A model generated the notes under the pieces. That model had not been told where the DNA came from, did not search any database, and saw only the letters and a program-made list of their open reading frames with translations. DNA of 27,793 nucleotides from a bacterium. Its GTDB lineage: Bacteria; Verrucomicrobiota; Verrucomicrobiae; Opitutales; Opitutaceae. The stretch covers positions 1 to 27,793 of the forward strand of contig JAJXYI010000570.1 in the NCBI GenBank assembly GCA_021780625.1, written 5' to 3'. The translations under genes were made by a program, and so were the position numbers. Of this stretch, positions 1-8,319 are shown piece by piece (positions within the stretch are counted from its first letter, which is position 1; the number at the start of each line of letters is the position of its first letter).

Positions 1-1
1 T

Positions 2-184
2 CTCCTCAACGCAGTCGGCGCCGCCTTCAACGGACTCCGCCGTGGCGGCGCACACGGCCCATGGGGCTCCGAACCGATCGCCCGGACCTCAGAGCAAGGA
101 ACGTCCTGCGCAACGACGTTCCCAACTGCGGAATTTCCAAGGGCATTTTCTATCCTCATGGATCCCTTCCCCAATTTGAACTGA
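2..184 (+). CDS. Possible C-terminal tail of an upstream gene (partial)
   Basis: One plus-strand frame is open from the window edge to a TGA at 182-184, giving about 60 residues. The first 20 or so codons (reading LLNAVGAAFNGLRRGG) have the C/G-rich third positions typical of this genome. The later codons do not, and the peptide there looks like non-coding translation. No domain is recognisable. It may be the end of a gene lying mostly outside the window, or chance openness in GC-rich DNA. The sequence from 185 to 289 shows no clear promoter or ribosome binding site. Confidence 0.22.
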   Translation, partial: LLNAVGAAFNGLRRGGAHGPWGSEPIARTSEQGTSCATTFPTAEFPRAFSILMDPFPNLN

Positions 185-289
185 GCCAGGATCCGCGGGT
201 GCTCGCTCCACTTTGGCCCATCCTGCGCTCTTCTTCGTTGACGCCCTCGCCACCCGGCATCTGCCGGCTTAAGGCGCTGCTCCTATATT

Positions 290-2731
290 GTGAACTCAAC
301 CCGCTTTCTAAGCCGGCGCCGCCGCTCCCTTTACACGCTCGTTTTCGCCGTCATGTGCGGCAGTATCGCCGCCGCCATGACGCCTGGCACCGGCTCGGTC
401 ACAGGGACCCTGATCGAAATCGCGTCCGGTAAGCCCGTCGCCTCTGCCGACCTCACCGTATTTCGCGATCCAGGACGGCAAATCGTCGCACGCAATAGGA
501 CGGATGCCCGGGGGCAGTTCCATTTCGCAGGGTTGCCGAACGGCGCCTACACGCTCGGCTGCGCGGTGGACAATGCCCGCAAGACCACGCGTTTCTCCCT
601 CTCCCCGGACCACGAAACCATCGACCTCGGAACCCAGTTTATCGCCACGGGCGGCTCCGTTGAGCTGGCCAAGATGACCGTCTCCTCGACCAGGGCCCGC
701 TTCTACGAATCGATCGACCGCAAGGTGTACGACGTCGGCAGCAACCTCCAGAGCGCAGCCGGATCCGCGAGCAGCATCCTGGAAAACATCCCGTCGGTTG
801 AGGTCGATTTGGACGGCAAGGTCAGCCTGCGCGGAAACAGCAACGTGCAGATCCTGATCAACGGCCGGCCCTCGGCCATGCTGTCCGCCGCCAACCGCGC
901 GATGTTCCTGGAGCAACTTTCCGCCGATTCGATCGAACGCGTGGAAGTCATCACCAATCCCGCCGCCAACTACCAACCCGACGGGACCGCCGGTATCATC
1001 AATCTGGTCATGAAGCACAGTCACGCCCCTGGCCTCTCGGGCTACGGCCGGGCCTTCGTGGGCAGCGCGCGGCGGGCAAACGGCGGCCTATCGCTCAATT
1101 ACAATCCGGGTTTCTACAACGTTTTCGGCACCGTCAACGTGCGCCAGGATGACCGCTATCGCACGAGTCAGGAGACGCGCAGGCACACGGACTCCTCCAC
1201 CAACACGCCGATTTCGACCAACCAGACCAGCTCCGAGCACATGCGTCCGCTTTCCAGGCTGGTCGAGTTGGGCGGCGACGTGAATCTCACGCCCCTCGAC
1301 AAGCTCCACGCCACCACAAGCTATGATTACCTCTCGTTCTACCGGACTTCGACCGTGAGCAACCTCGCGCAGACCGTGGGGGGCCCCGTTTCGCTGGACT
1401 ACAACCGGTTCCGGACCGACCCGGAATGGCACAAGACCGTCGAGCTCACCACGCGCGAGGAACACACTTTTGCGACGCCGGGCACCGAACTCGACGTGGG
1501 TTTCAGATACGAATGGCATCAGGAGCTCGAGAACAACCGCTACCAGAACGTCTACCGCACGCCCGCGACGCCCGACGAATTCGACACTACCCGCATGCAC
1601 CCGACGGACTCCGGCACGAACGCCACCGTCGACTACACCCACCCCTTCGCCGGCGGGGCAAAGTTCGCCGCCGGATACTCCGGCGACGCGAACACCTACG
1701 ACACCGATTTCCGGGCGACCACCTTCGACCCCGCCTCGGCCGCCTGGGTCGTCGACCCGCTCCAGACCAACCACTTCATCTACAAGGACTGGATCGACGC
1801 AATCTACGCCACCTTCGGGCGCCCGATCGGCCGCTTCGGATTCCTCGCGGGGGCTCGGGTGGAGCGCACCCTCGTCCACACCGACCAGCTCTCCACCGGC
1901 GCGACCGACCGCACCGAATATTTTCGCCTCCACCCCACCCTGCACCTCTCCTACCAGCTCTCCGACACGTCCCAGCTGCAGCTCAACTACAGCCACCGCG
2001 TCCGACGCCCCGAGAGCGACGATCTGAATCCATTCCCCGAATACCAGGACCCCTACAACCTCCGTGCCGGCAACCCGAAGCTCATGCCCGAGGAAACGCA
2101 CTCGCTCGAGGCGGGCTACAGCTACAACCGGGACAGCACGAGCTACGTGGCGACTGTGTACTACCGGGACACCTACAACGCGTTCACCACCGTCACGCGG
2201 TACGTCGACGCAGTGACCCTGCTGACCACCCAGGAGAACCTGTCCTCCAACCAATCCGGGGGACTTGAGTTCGGCGCCGCCCGACCGCTCAGCCAGGCCG
2301 TCGACCTGAACTTCAGCTCGAACGCGTATTATAGTCAGATCGACGCAAGCAACCTCGGCTTCAGCGAAAGGCGCTCGACGATCGCCTGGATGGCCAAGCT
2401 CAACCTGGATTGGAAGCCGACGAAGCGGGACAATGTCCAGGTGGACGCCCACTACGCCGGCAAACGCCTCACCGCTCAGGGTTATCGCCTTGCTTCGCAC
2501 TACATGAACCTCGGACTCAGGCACCAATTTCCCGGAACGGGCCTCTCGTTCATCGTCACGATCTCGGACCTGTTCAACACCAGGAGGGAACGGACGGTGA
2601 TCGATACACCCGCCCTTTACGACAATCTGCTCCGCCGTCGTGCGTCGCGGGCCGTGTATGCGGGTTTCGTCTACTCCTTCGGCAGATCGTCGAAAAATGC
2701 GAAGGGATCCGACTTCGACTTCTCGCTCTGA
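290..2731 (+). CDS. TonB-dependent outer-membrane receptor with N-terminal carboxypeptidase-regulatory-like domain
   Basis: This 813-residue protein should be an outer-membrane beta-barrel importing a ligand with energy from TonB. The start is GTG at 290; it gives a basic N-terminus followed by a hydrophobic stretch ending near AAA (about residues 14-29), a good signal peptide. Residues about 35-115 resemble a CarboxypepD_reg-like beta-sandwich (GSVTGTLIEIASGKPVAS). Residues about 135-245 form the plug, with a SILENIPSVEVDLDGKVSLRG segment and the IERVEVITNP motif typical of TonB plugs. The remainder is Tyr/Asn/Thr-rich barrel sequence like the outer membrane beta-barrel family often called OMP_b-brl_3. 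The protein ends in FDFSL after the last predicted strand. No SusD-like gene follows, so a polysaccharide-utilisation locus is not supported, and the ligand cannot be read from sequence. No convincing promoter or Shine-Dalgarno sequence precedes it. Confidence 0.93.
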   Translation: MNSTRFLSRRRRSLYTLVFAVMCGSIAAAMTPGTGSVTGTLIEIASGKPVASADLTVFRDPGRQIVARNRTDARGQFHFAGLPNGAYTLGCAVDNARKTTRFSLSPDHETIDLGTQFIATGGSVELAKMTVSSTRARFYESIDRKVYDVGSNLQSAAGSASSILENIPSVEVDLDGKVSLRGNSNVQILINGRPSAMLSAANRAMFLEQLSADSIERVEVITNPAANYQPDGTAGIINLVMKHSHAPGLSGYGRAFVGSARRANGGLSLNYNPGFYNVFGTVNVRQDDRYRTSQETRRHTDSSTNTPISTNQTSSEHMRPLSRLVELGGDVNLTPLDKLHATTSYDYLSFYRTSTVSNLAQTVGGPVSLDYNRFRTDPEWHKTVELTTREEHTFATPGTELDVGFRYEWHQELENNRYQNVYRTPATPDEFDTTRMHPTDSGTNATVDYTHPFAGGAKFAAGYSGDANTYDTDFRATTFDPASAAWVVDPLQTNHFIYKDWIDAIYATFGRPIGRFGFLAGARVERTLVHTDQLSTGATDRTEYFRLHPTLHLSYQLSDTSQLQLNYSHRVRRPESDDLNPFPEYQDPYNLRAGNPKLMPEETHSLEAGYSYNRDSTSYVATVYYRDTYNAFTTVTRYVDAVTLLTTQENLSSNQSGGLEFGAARPLSQAVDLNFSSNAYYSQIDASNLGFSERRSTIAWMAKLNLDWKPTKRDNVQVDAHYAGKRLTAQGYRLASHYMNLGLRHQFPGTGLSFIVTISDLFNTRRERTVIDTPALYDNLLRRRASRAVYAGFVYSFGRSSKNAKGSDFDFSL

Positions 2732-2777
2732 ACGCCTCCCTCTCCCCTCGCCGAAGCCCCCCTCTGCGCCATCATCC

Positions 2778-2839
2778 GGGTGTGCCCTTTGGGCAGCACA
2801 CCCTCAAAGTACCATCGGTCGGTCCGTGGCCGGACCGAC
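2778..2839. terminator. Two tandem hairpins between convergent genes
   Basis: Two stems lie between the receptor gene (plus) and the small-protein gene (minus). The first pairs 2778-2787 with 2791-2803 (GGGTGTG/CACACCC plus an inner CCC/GGG and a small bulge). The second is a perfect 9-bp stem, 2818-2826 with 2831-2839 (GTCGGTCCG/CGGACCGAC), with a TGGC loop. Neither is followed by a T-run, so intrinsic termination is inferred only from hairpin strength and the convergent position. Confidence 0.45.
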
Positions 2840-2842
2840 GAC

Positions 2843-3049
2843 TTAGGCTTTGACGTTGAAGTAACGACTCGTGCCGGTTTTCGGTCCGTTTGCCGGAGCC
2901 GACTGGGCGGTCTGAGCCTGTTCCTTCGCCAGTTTTTGCACTGCCTGCTGGTCGCCTTTGGCGGCCTCCGCCTTCGTTTGTGCAACCGTCTCCTTGGCCT
3001 CCTGAGCTGCGCTCGAGAACGCCGTTCCTGATATGCTTTGAATGCTCAT
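2843..3049 (-). CDS. Small Gln/Ala-rich protein, paralogue of the one at 13195-13410
   Basis: This 68-residue protein has no recognised domain. It begins MSIQSISGTAFSSAAQEAKE, has a predicted helical core with the motif EAxxGDQQAxQxLA, and ends in NVKA. It is the reverse-strand relative of the 71-residue protein at 13195: 28 of the first 48 positions are identical in an ungapped hand alignment, and both end in NxKA. The ATG at 3047-3049 was chosen because the homology begins exactly there and an AAGGA sequence lies about 13 bases upstream on the minus strand; the longer open frame upstream shows no homology. It has no signal peptide or membrane segment. The GD..A...L pattern recalls one helix of a TPR or Sel1 repeat, but one copy is too little to assign a fold. 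Paralogy makes the coding call strong, while the function is unknown. Confidence 0.82.
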   Translation of the reverse strand: MSIQSISGTAFSSAAQEAKETVAQTKAEAAKGDQQAVQKLAKEQAQTAQSAPANGPKTGTSRYFNVKA

Positions 3050-3227
3050 TTGAATGTTGTTTTGTCCTTGTCCGTTTCTGTTCGTGGTTCTGCTGGACAA
3101 ACCAACATCGACCGGCATTCCCCGAACTTGAGGCTTGCCGGAGCAGTGGGGCAAACGACGCGGTCAAAACGCCCGGCTGCGGGCAAACCGCGTAGTGCGT
3201 TCTTGGTGACACCTTCCCAGCTGCCGC

Positions 3228-4034
3228 TCACCCCTCCCGGGAGAGCTCGATCGAGCGGTCGCGGGCGGCGATGACGGTCTCGAGGATCGTATCCCTGAAA
3301 CCGCGCGCCTCCATGCGCTTGAGCCCGGCATAGGTCGTGCCGTTCGGCGAGGTCACCTGGTTGCGCAGCTCCTCGGCCTCCGCCGTGCTGCGCGCCATCA
3401 GTTTTGCCGATCCCAGGATCGTCTCCACCGCAAGCGAATAGGCCGCCTCGCGCGTGAGCCCCGCCGCGACTCCCGCCTCACGCAGTGCCGCCGCAAATTC
3501 AAAGACATACGCCGGGCCGCTCCCGCTCAACGCCGTCACCGCGTCGAGCAGCGATTCCTGCAACTCGACGGTCTTCCCCAGAGAGCCGAGGATCGCCGTC
3601 ACGATCGAACGGTCGCCGTCGCTCAAGGGCCTGAGGGAGCACCACCCCGTGATTCCCGCACCGATCTGGCCCGGGGTATTGGGCATCGCTCGGACGACGT
3701 TGCGCGCACCCGGGAAGGTTTGTGCGATGCGTTCGATGCGCTTTCCCGCCAGGATCGAAAGCACCAGCTTTCCGCCCGTCAGCGCCACCAGGCTCGCATC
3801 GAGCCCGCTCAGTTGCTGCGGCTTGCACGCAAGCACCACCGCCTCGGCTTTCGCCAGCAAGTCCGGCAGCGACCCGGCCAGTCGTATGCCGGTCGCCTCG
3901 GCGAGATGCTTGGCCGTGTCGTCGTTGCCGCCAATGCACGCAAGGTCGGAGGGACGCGCCGCGCCGCTCGAGATTAGTCCGCCAACCATGGCCGAGGCCA
4001 TGCGTCCGGCGCCGATGAATGCGATGTTGCTCAT
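3228..4034 (-). CDS. proC: Pyrroline-5-carboxylate reductase
   Basis: ProC reduces 1-pyrroline-5-carboxylate to L-proline with NAD(P)H, the last step of proline synthesis, in the cytoplasm. The 268-residue length matches the family (about 270). The N-terminus MSNIAFIGAGRMASAM is the Rossmann dinucleotide-binding motif, and ALSGSGPAYVFEF in the second half is the ProC signature. The start at 4032-4034 places the Rossmann beta strand at the very N-terminus; the frame is open 13 codons further upstream, but that extension would be unusual. It lies 54 bases downstream of the response-regulator phosphatase gene on the same strand, so co-transcription is possible, though no functional link is obvious. 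The identification is secure. Confidence 0.96.
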   Translation of the reverse strand: MSNIAFIGAGRMASAMVGGLISSGAARPSDLACIGGNDDTAKHLAEATGIRLAGSLPDLLAKAEAVVLACKPQQLSGLDASLVALTGGKLVLSILAGKRIERIAQTFPGARNVVRAMPNTPGQIGAGITGWCSLRPLSDGDRSIVTAILGSLGKTVELQESLLDAVTALSGSGPAYVFEFAAALREAGVAAGLTREAAYSLAVETILGSAKLMARSTAEAEELRNQVTSPNGTTYAGLKRMEARGFRDTILETVIAARDRSIELSREG

Positions 4035-4088
4035 GCTGAGGCACCACAAAGCAGCGAATCCCCTAAAGCGCAAGGACGCGGCCCACCT

Positions 4089-5339
4089 TCAGGCGCCCGC
4101 CGAATTCTGCGCCGCCGCCAGCTCCACCATGACCATGCAGACGTCGTCCTCCAACGCCGCCCCTTTTTCAACGCCCAGGAACGCGCGCAAATCCCCGAGC
4201 ACCCCGTCCATGAGCGCCTCCTTTCCCTCCGCCATCCTCGAGCGCACCGAGGCCAGAAGCCGGTCCGCACCGAACGCCTCCCCCTTCGAGGTTTCCGCCT
4301 CGTATAGGCCATCCGTGAACAGAAGCACGCTGTCGCCCGGGGCCAACATGAGCGAGTGCGAGGCATAGTCGGCATCAGGCAGCAGCGCGATCGCAGGATC
4401 GGGTCCGCCCGCCGAGGCCAGGTACTCCACCACCCCCGCGGTCCGGCGGATCAGGATCGGATTCGGATGCGCCGCGTTCGCGTACCTCAGTTCCTTGCGC
4501 GTGGCGTCGATCACCAAATAGAACGCAGTCGCAAACAGGACCGTGTCGCTGCGCTGTAGGATCGCCCTCAGGGCCCGATTCAGCTCCTCCATCATCCGCC
4601 CCGGCTCCGCCGCCCACACGATCGTCTCCTCCAACAGCCCGCGGATAAGCGCCGTCACCAAAGAGGCACGAACGCCGTGGCCCATGACGTCGCACAGGAA
4701 AACCCCCGCCGCCGTGTGCGCCACCGGGAAAACCTCGAAAAAGTCCCCCGCCATCGCACTGCTCGGGATCCAGCGATACGCAAACTGCAGCGTGCTCTGT
4801 CCCGGAGCCGCGTTCTTTGGCACCACCGGATACTGCGAGGGCAGCAGCGCCTCCTGAACGTCGCGCGCCACCGCGAGCTCCGCCTCCATCTGCGCGTTCT
4901 TCTGGCGCAGCTCCTCGTTCGATCGGGCCAGCTCCGCCTCCAGACGTCGCGTCTCCAGCGCCGCCGTCATCGCCCGCCGGATCGTCGCCTGGTCGAGCGA
5001 CGCCTTGATCAGATAGTCGCGAGCCCCGCGTTTCATCGCCTCCACCGCGATCTGCTCGTTTCCTCCCCCGGTCAGCATGATGACCGCCGGACGCCGGTCC
5101 TTCGGCATCTCCTGGATGCGGCCAAGCAGAACCAGCCCGTCCGTGTCCTGTAGATGGTAGTCCAAAAGCACCAGTTCGTAACGCCGCCGCTCCAGCTCCT
5201 CCAGCATCACCGCCCCCGTCGTCACCCACGTCGCCGAACACCGCAGGCTGTCGCCCATGCGACGCACAAGCAGCTGCAGCCAGGCCCCAACGGAGGGGTC
5301 GTCATCCACAATCAAAACCGGAATGGGCGACTCGGGCAT
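4089..5339 (-). CDS. Response regulator fused to PP2C/SpoIIE-type serine phosphatase
   Basis: This 416-residue protein has an N-terminal receiver domain (about 1-125), a coiled-coil linker (about 130-165, rich in Glu/Arg/Ala) and a C-terminal RsbU/SpoIIE-like phosphatase domain (about 185-410). The receiver has its acidic pocket (VDDDP, 11-15), phospho-acceptor Asp60 in LLDYHLQDTDG, Thr90 and Lys113. The phosphatase has metal-binding Asp residues in AGDFFEVF (Asp199) and CDVMGHG (Asp217), and later FTDGLYEA and EDDVCMV. Such proteins dephosphorylate anti-sigma-factor antagonists when a partner kinase phosphorylates the receiver. No cognate kinase, STAS antagonist or anti-sigma gene is adjacent, so the target is unknown; the kinase-like gene at 24945 lacks its own His and is not an obvious partner. 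The ATG at 5337-5339 places the first receiver strand six residues in. Confidence 0.93.
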   Translation of the reverse strand: MPESPIPVLIVDDDPSVGAWLQLLVRRMGDSLRCSATWVTTGAVMLEELERRRYELVLLDYHLQDTDGLVLLGRIQEMPKDRRPAVIMLTGGGNEQIAVEAMKRGARDYLIKASLDQATIRRAMTAALETRRLEAELARSNEELRQKNAQMEAELAVARDVQEALLPSQYPVVPKNAAPGQSTLQFAYRWIPSSAMAGDFFEVFPVAHTAAGVFLCDVMGHGVRASLVTALIRGLLEETIVWAAEPGRMMEELNRALRAILQRSDTVLFATAFYLVIDATRKELRYANAAHPNPILIRRTAGVVEYLASAGGPDPAIALLPDADYASHSLMLAPGDSVLLFTDGLYEAETSKGEAFGADRLLASVRSRMAEGKEALMDGVLGDLRAFLGVEKGAALEDDVCMVMVELAAAQNSAGA

Positions 5340-5447
5340 GGTGGGAGGGCCGTGTCCCGGACTCTCGCCGGGCCGCAGGCGACTATATGCGCCGGCGCCA
5401 GCGGGAGAAGGCTTAAGTGTCCCGAAGCGCAGACCGTCCTGCCGCGC

Positions 5448-6965
5448 TCATTCGAACAACCGGACTTCCGACAGCCACCACTGCCCTTCCTTCTTCTCGA
5501 TCCGGCCCAAAAACTCCCGGCCGGGCGAGAGGCTGCGCATCATCGCGGGATCGACGCGCACCGGAAGGTCACCGGGGCGGAATAGTCCGGGCACCGCAGT
5601 GTGATGGATCGTCAGCGCGGCACGATTCGCATCCACCGTCAGAATACGTCCGCGGATCGGATAGCCGGGCAGGCTTCCCGGCCCGCACTTGCAGTCGCTG
5701 TCGAGCAGCGCGAGCTGCGCGGCCGCCGGCAGGCGGAGCACGAGGCAGCGCAGGCTCAGCCGCCCGCCCGTCCCCCGCCGGACGATCGTCGCGAGCAGTT
5801 CCGCGCGCCTACCCTCCCCCTCCCGAAGCACGGCCAGGCGCACGGGGCCGGGCACTCCCCGCGCCGGAAGCGGCTCGATCAGCGCCGGCATCGACGAGGC
5901 CCCGCTCCCGGCGTAACGCCGCAGGTACGTCCCGCCGGGCATGCTGATGTCGCTGCCCGGATTCTCTGTCCAAAGCACCAGCTGCGAGCCGTCGCCCAGG
6001 ATCGCCACAGCCACCGGCCCCACCGCCCTCCCAAGGTCGCAGCGCTGGGCCTCCGTCCAACGCAGCCCGCCGTCCGGCGTCATCGAATTCAGGATACGAG
6101 GCTCGCCGTCCGGCGCCGTGTACCACGAGGCCGCAGCGAGCGGCCCGCTCCGCGAGAGCATCACCGCCGGCACGCCCGGCGCCGCCGCCATCCATCGCGC
6201 CCGCCCCACCTGTGTCAAACGCCTCCCACCCGCCTCTTCCACGCGCACCGCTATGGGATCGCCGGCCCCCTCCTTCGTCAGCCCGCGATAGACGACCAGG
6301 CTCGATCCGTCCTCAAACCCGGCCAAGGCCGGCGACGCCAGGCTCACCGGCGCAACCAGCACCGACGGCACCGCGCCCGCCGCTGCCTCGTCCGCTTCAA
6401 AACACAGGTCCCCGCCCGCGGCGCCCCCAGGTCCGCGGCCGATCCACGCCAGCGTCCATCCGCCGCCCGGCTTCGCCGCCACCGAGGGCCACGCAGACCC
6501 TTCCGATCCAGCTGAAATCGCACACGGCGCCGTCCAACTGCGGCCTCCATCAGACGACGTAGCCAGCATCGCCCGCTGCCCGCCACCCGCGGCGCCGCTC
6601 ACCTCCTCCGTCCACACCACCGCCATTCTCCCGCGCGACCCGATCGCAAGGCGCGGTCCGCCGCCCGCCGTCTCCGACGCAAGGGTCCGTGATACGGCCA
6701 CCGTCCCGGGCGTCATCCACCGGCCACCCGCTCGGTCAAATTCCGCCACACGCAGCGCCTCCCCCCCCTTTCCACGCTCCACCCAAAGCATCCCCACCGC
6801 CCCCTCCGGCGACCGCGCCAACTCCGGCCCTTCAACCAAGGTCCCCACGGGCGTCGCCACCGGTTTGACGTCCACCATGAGGCGCAGATCATAGTGCCGC
6901 TCTTGTGCGATCACGGCCGATACCGACAGGGCGAACAGGGCGAGTATCCAAAAGGGGCGCGACAT
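5448..6965 (-). CDS. Secreted Asp-box (BNR, sialidase-fold-like) protein
   Basis: The 505-residue product starts MSRPFWILALFALSVSAVIAQ, a clear signal peptide with likely cleavage after AVIA; this start was preferred to an upstream in-frame one because the signal begins here and a GGAAGAG sequence lies about 10 bases upstream. The mature part is beta-rich, with two Asp-box motifs, SSDGGRSW (137-144) and TPDGGLRW (296-303), of the type found in sialidase-like beta-propellers. Repeated Gly-rich hairpins with VVWTE and LAWIGRG strands support a propeller. The catalytic Arg triad and Tyr of true sialidases could not be identified, so an enzymatic role should not be assumed; an extracellular binding or structural protein is equally likely. 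It is the first gene of a minus-strand series and diverges from the GTPase gene at 7095. Confidence 0.8.
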   Translation of the reverse strand: MSRPFWILALFALSVSAVIAQERHYDLRLMVDVKPVATPVGTLVEGPELARSPEGAVGMLWVERGKGGEALRVAEFDRAGGRWMTPGTVAVSRTLASETAGGGPRLAIGSRGRMAVVWTEEVSGAAGGGQRAMLATSSDGGRSWTAPCAISAGSEGSAWPSVAAKPGGGWTLAWIGRGPGGAAGGDLCFEADEAAAGAVPSVLVAPVSLASPALAGFEDGSSLVVYRGLTKEGAGDPIAVRVEEAGGRRLTQVGRARWMAAAPGVPAVMLSRSGPLAAASWYTAPDGEPRILNSMTPDGGLRWTEAQRCDLGRAVGPVAVAILGDGSQLVLWTENPGSDISMPGGTYLRRYAGSGASSMPALIEPLPARGVPGPVRLAVLREGEGRRAELLATIVRRGTGGRLSLRCLVLRLPAAAQLALLDSDCKCGPGSLPGYPIRGRILTVDANRAALTIHHTAVPGLFRPGDLPVRVDPAMMRSLSPGREFLGRIEKKEGQWWLSEVRLFE

Positions 6966-7094
6966 GCCCGGACTCTTCCAATGCCCACCCACCGTGGCAA
7001 GCGCGGCGGGCGCCTCCCCCCAACCCTGCGCCGCACTGCCCCCAACCACGCTTTTCCCTCGCCTCCTCTCAGCCTCCCGAGTGCCCTCGTGCCG

Positions 7095-8303
7095 ATGTCC
7101 CCTGAGTCAAAACCCGCCGTCACCGTGCTCTCCGGCTTCCTGGGTGCGGGCAAGACGACCGTGCTACGGCATCTGCTCCGGCAAACCGAGGGCGAACGCT
7201 GGGCCCTCGTGGTCAACGATGTCGGCTCCATCAACATGGATGCCCGCCTGCTCAAGGGCGAGGCGCTCGGCGACGGCGCCCAGGTCTATGAACTCGGCCA
7301 GGGCTGCATCTGCTGTTCCATCCGCGACGATCTCGCCGAGACCGTCTGCCGCCTCGCCGCCGAAGGCTCCTACCACCGCATCCTCGTCGAGACCACCGGC
7401 GTGGCCGAGCCACGCGCGATCGCGGGACTCTTCGTGAACAAGAACCTGTTCGGACGCAGCGTCGACGACTTCACCCGGCTGGACGCACTCGTCACCGTGG
7501 TCGACGCAGCCGATTTCGGCCGGCGCTGGCGCGGACACTCCGGTCCCAGGCAGGCCGCCTCCGGCCCGCGGGATCTCGTCGAGCTGCTGTTCGAACAGGT
7601 CGAATGCGCCGATTTGATCGTCCTCAACAAGAGCGACCTCGCCGCGCCGCGCGAGCTCGACGAGCTCGAAACCGGCCTGCGCGGCCTCAATGCCGGGGCG
7701 GAGATCCTCAGGACCGAGCTGGGACAGGTGCCCAGGGAATGGATACTCGGACGATCCCTCTTCGCCCGCGAGCGCACCCTCGCGGCCGCCCGCTGGATTT
7801 CCGAACTCAACACGGCGGCGGCCCCCGCCCCGGCGGCGCCCCGCCCCGCCCGCCCCTCGGCCGCCAGGGTCGAACCCGACTACACGGCGCGCTACGGCCT
7901 CCGCAGTTTCCTCTTTCACGCGCGCCAGCCCTTCGCCCAGGCACGCCTCGATGCCCTGCTCCGCGACGGTCTCCCCGGCATCCTGCGCGCCAAGGGCCTG
8001 CTCTGGATCGCCGAACGGCCCGACGAGACGGCCTTTCTTTCGCTGACCGGCAGCACCACACGCATCGACTGGCTGAGCTGGTGGTGGGCCGCCCTGATCG
8101 AAAACGGAAAAGCCCGCCCTGAGGAACGACCCGAGCCCATCCGGCGTCTCTGGGTCGAGCCCCATGGCGACCGGCGCCAGGAACTCGTGCTCATCGGCTC
8201 CGGCTACGACGAGCCGCGGCTGCGCTCCGCGCTCGAGGCCTGCCTCCTCCCAGCCCCCCTCCCACTCCGCTCTGGAAACCGCGACCTTTCGCCATCAACC
8301 TGA
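7095..8303 (+). CDS. COG0523-family (CobW-like) metallochaperone GTPase
   Basis: This 402-residue cytoplasmic GTPase belongs to the G3E family, whose members help load or redistribute metals such as zinc or cobalt. Visible motifs are the Walker A GFLGAGKTT (14-22), the switch-like NDVGSINMDARLL, the metal-binding CxCC (GCICCS, Cys71, Cys73, Cys74), ETTGVAEP, and NKSDL for guanine specificity. The C-terminal CobW_C domain includes FLFHARQPF and the ILRAKGLLWIAERPD segment typical of the YciC/ZigA-like branch. The ATG at 7095 was chosen because the first beta strand follows directly; upstream codons translate to Pro/Arg-rich sequence without homology. The exporter permease starts 16 bases after its stop, so it probably heads that operon. 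No Zur-like palindrome was seen upstream. The metal cannot be deduced from sequence. Confidence 0.93.
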   Translation: MSPESKPAVTVLSGFLGAGKTTVLRHLLRQTEGERWALVVNDVGSINMDARLLKGEALGDGAQVYELGQGCICCSIRDDLAETVCRLAAEGSYHRILVETTGVAEPRAIAGLFVNKNLFGRSVDDFTRLDALVTVVDAADFGRRWRGHSGPRQAASGPRDLVELLFEQVECADLIVLNKSDLAAPRELDELETGLRGLNAGAEILRTELGQVPREWILGRSLFARERTLAAARWISELNTAAAPAPAAPRPARPSAARVEPDYTARYGLRSFLFHARQPFAQARLDALLRDGLPGILRAKGLLWIAERPDETAFLSLTGSTTRIDWLSWWWAALIENGKARPEERPEPIRRLWVEPHGDRRQELVLIGSGYDEPRLRSALEACLLPAPLPLRSGNRDLSPST

Positions 8304-8319
8304 CGCCCCTCTCCCGCTC

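Noticed and set aside
1088..2527. A 479-codon minus-strand frame inside the TonB receptor gene
   Set aside because: It mirrors the receptor coding frame, has Val/Gly/Glu-rich low-information sequence and no recognisable motif.
290..2731. SusC of a polysaccharide-utilisation locus
   Set aside because: No SusD-like lipoprotein or glycoside hydrolase follows, and the barrel type is the general OMP_b-brl_3-like one.
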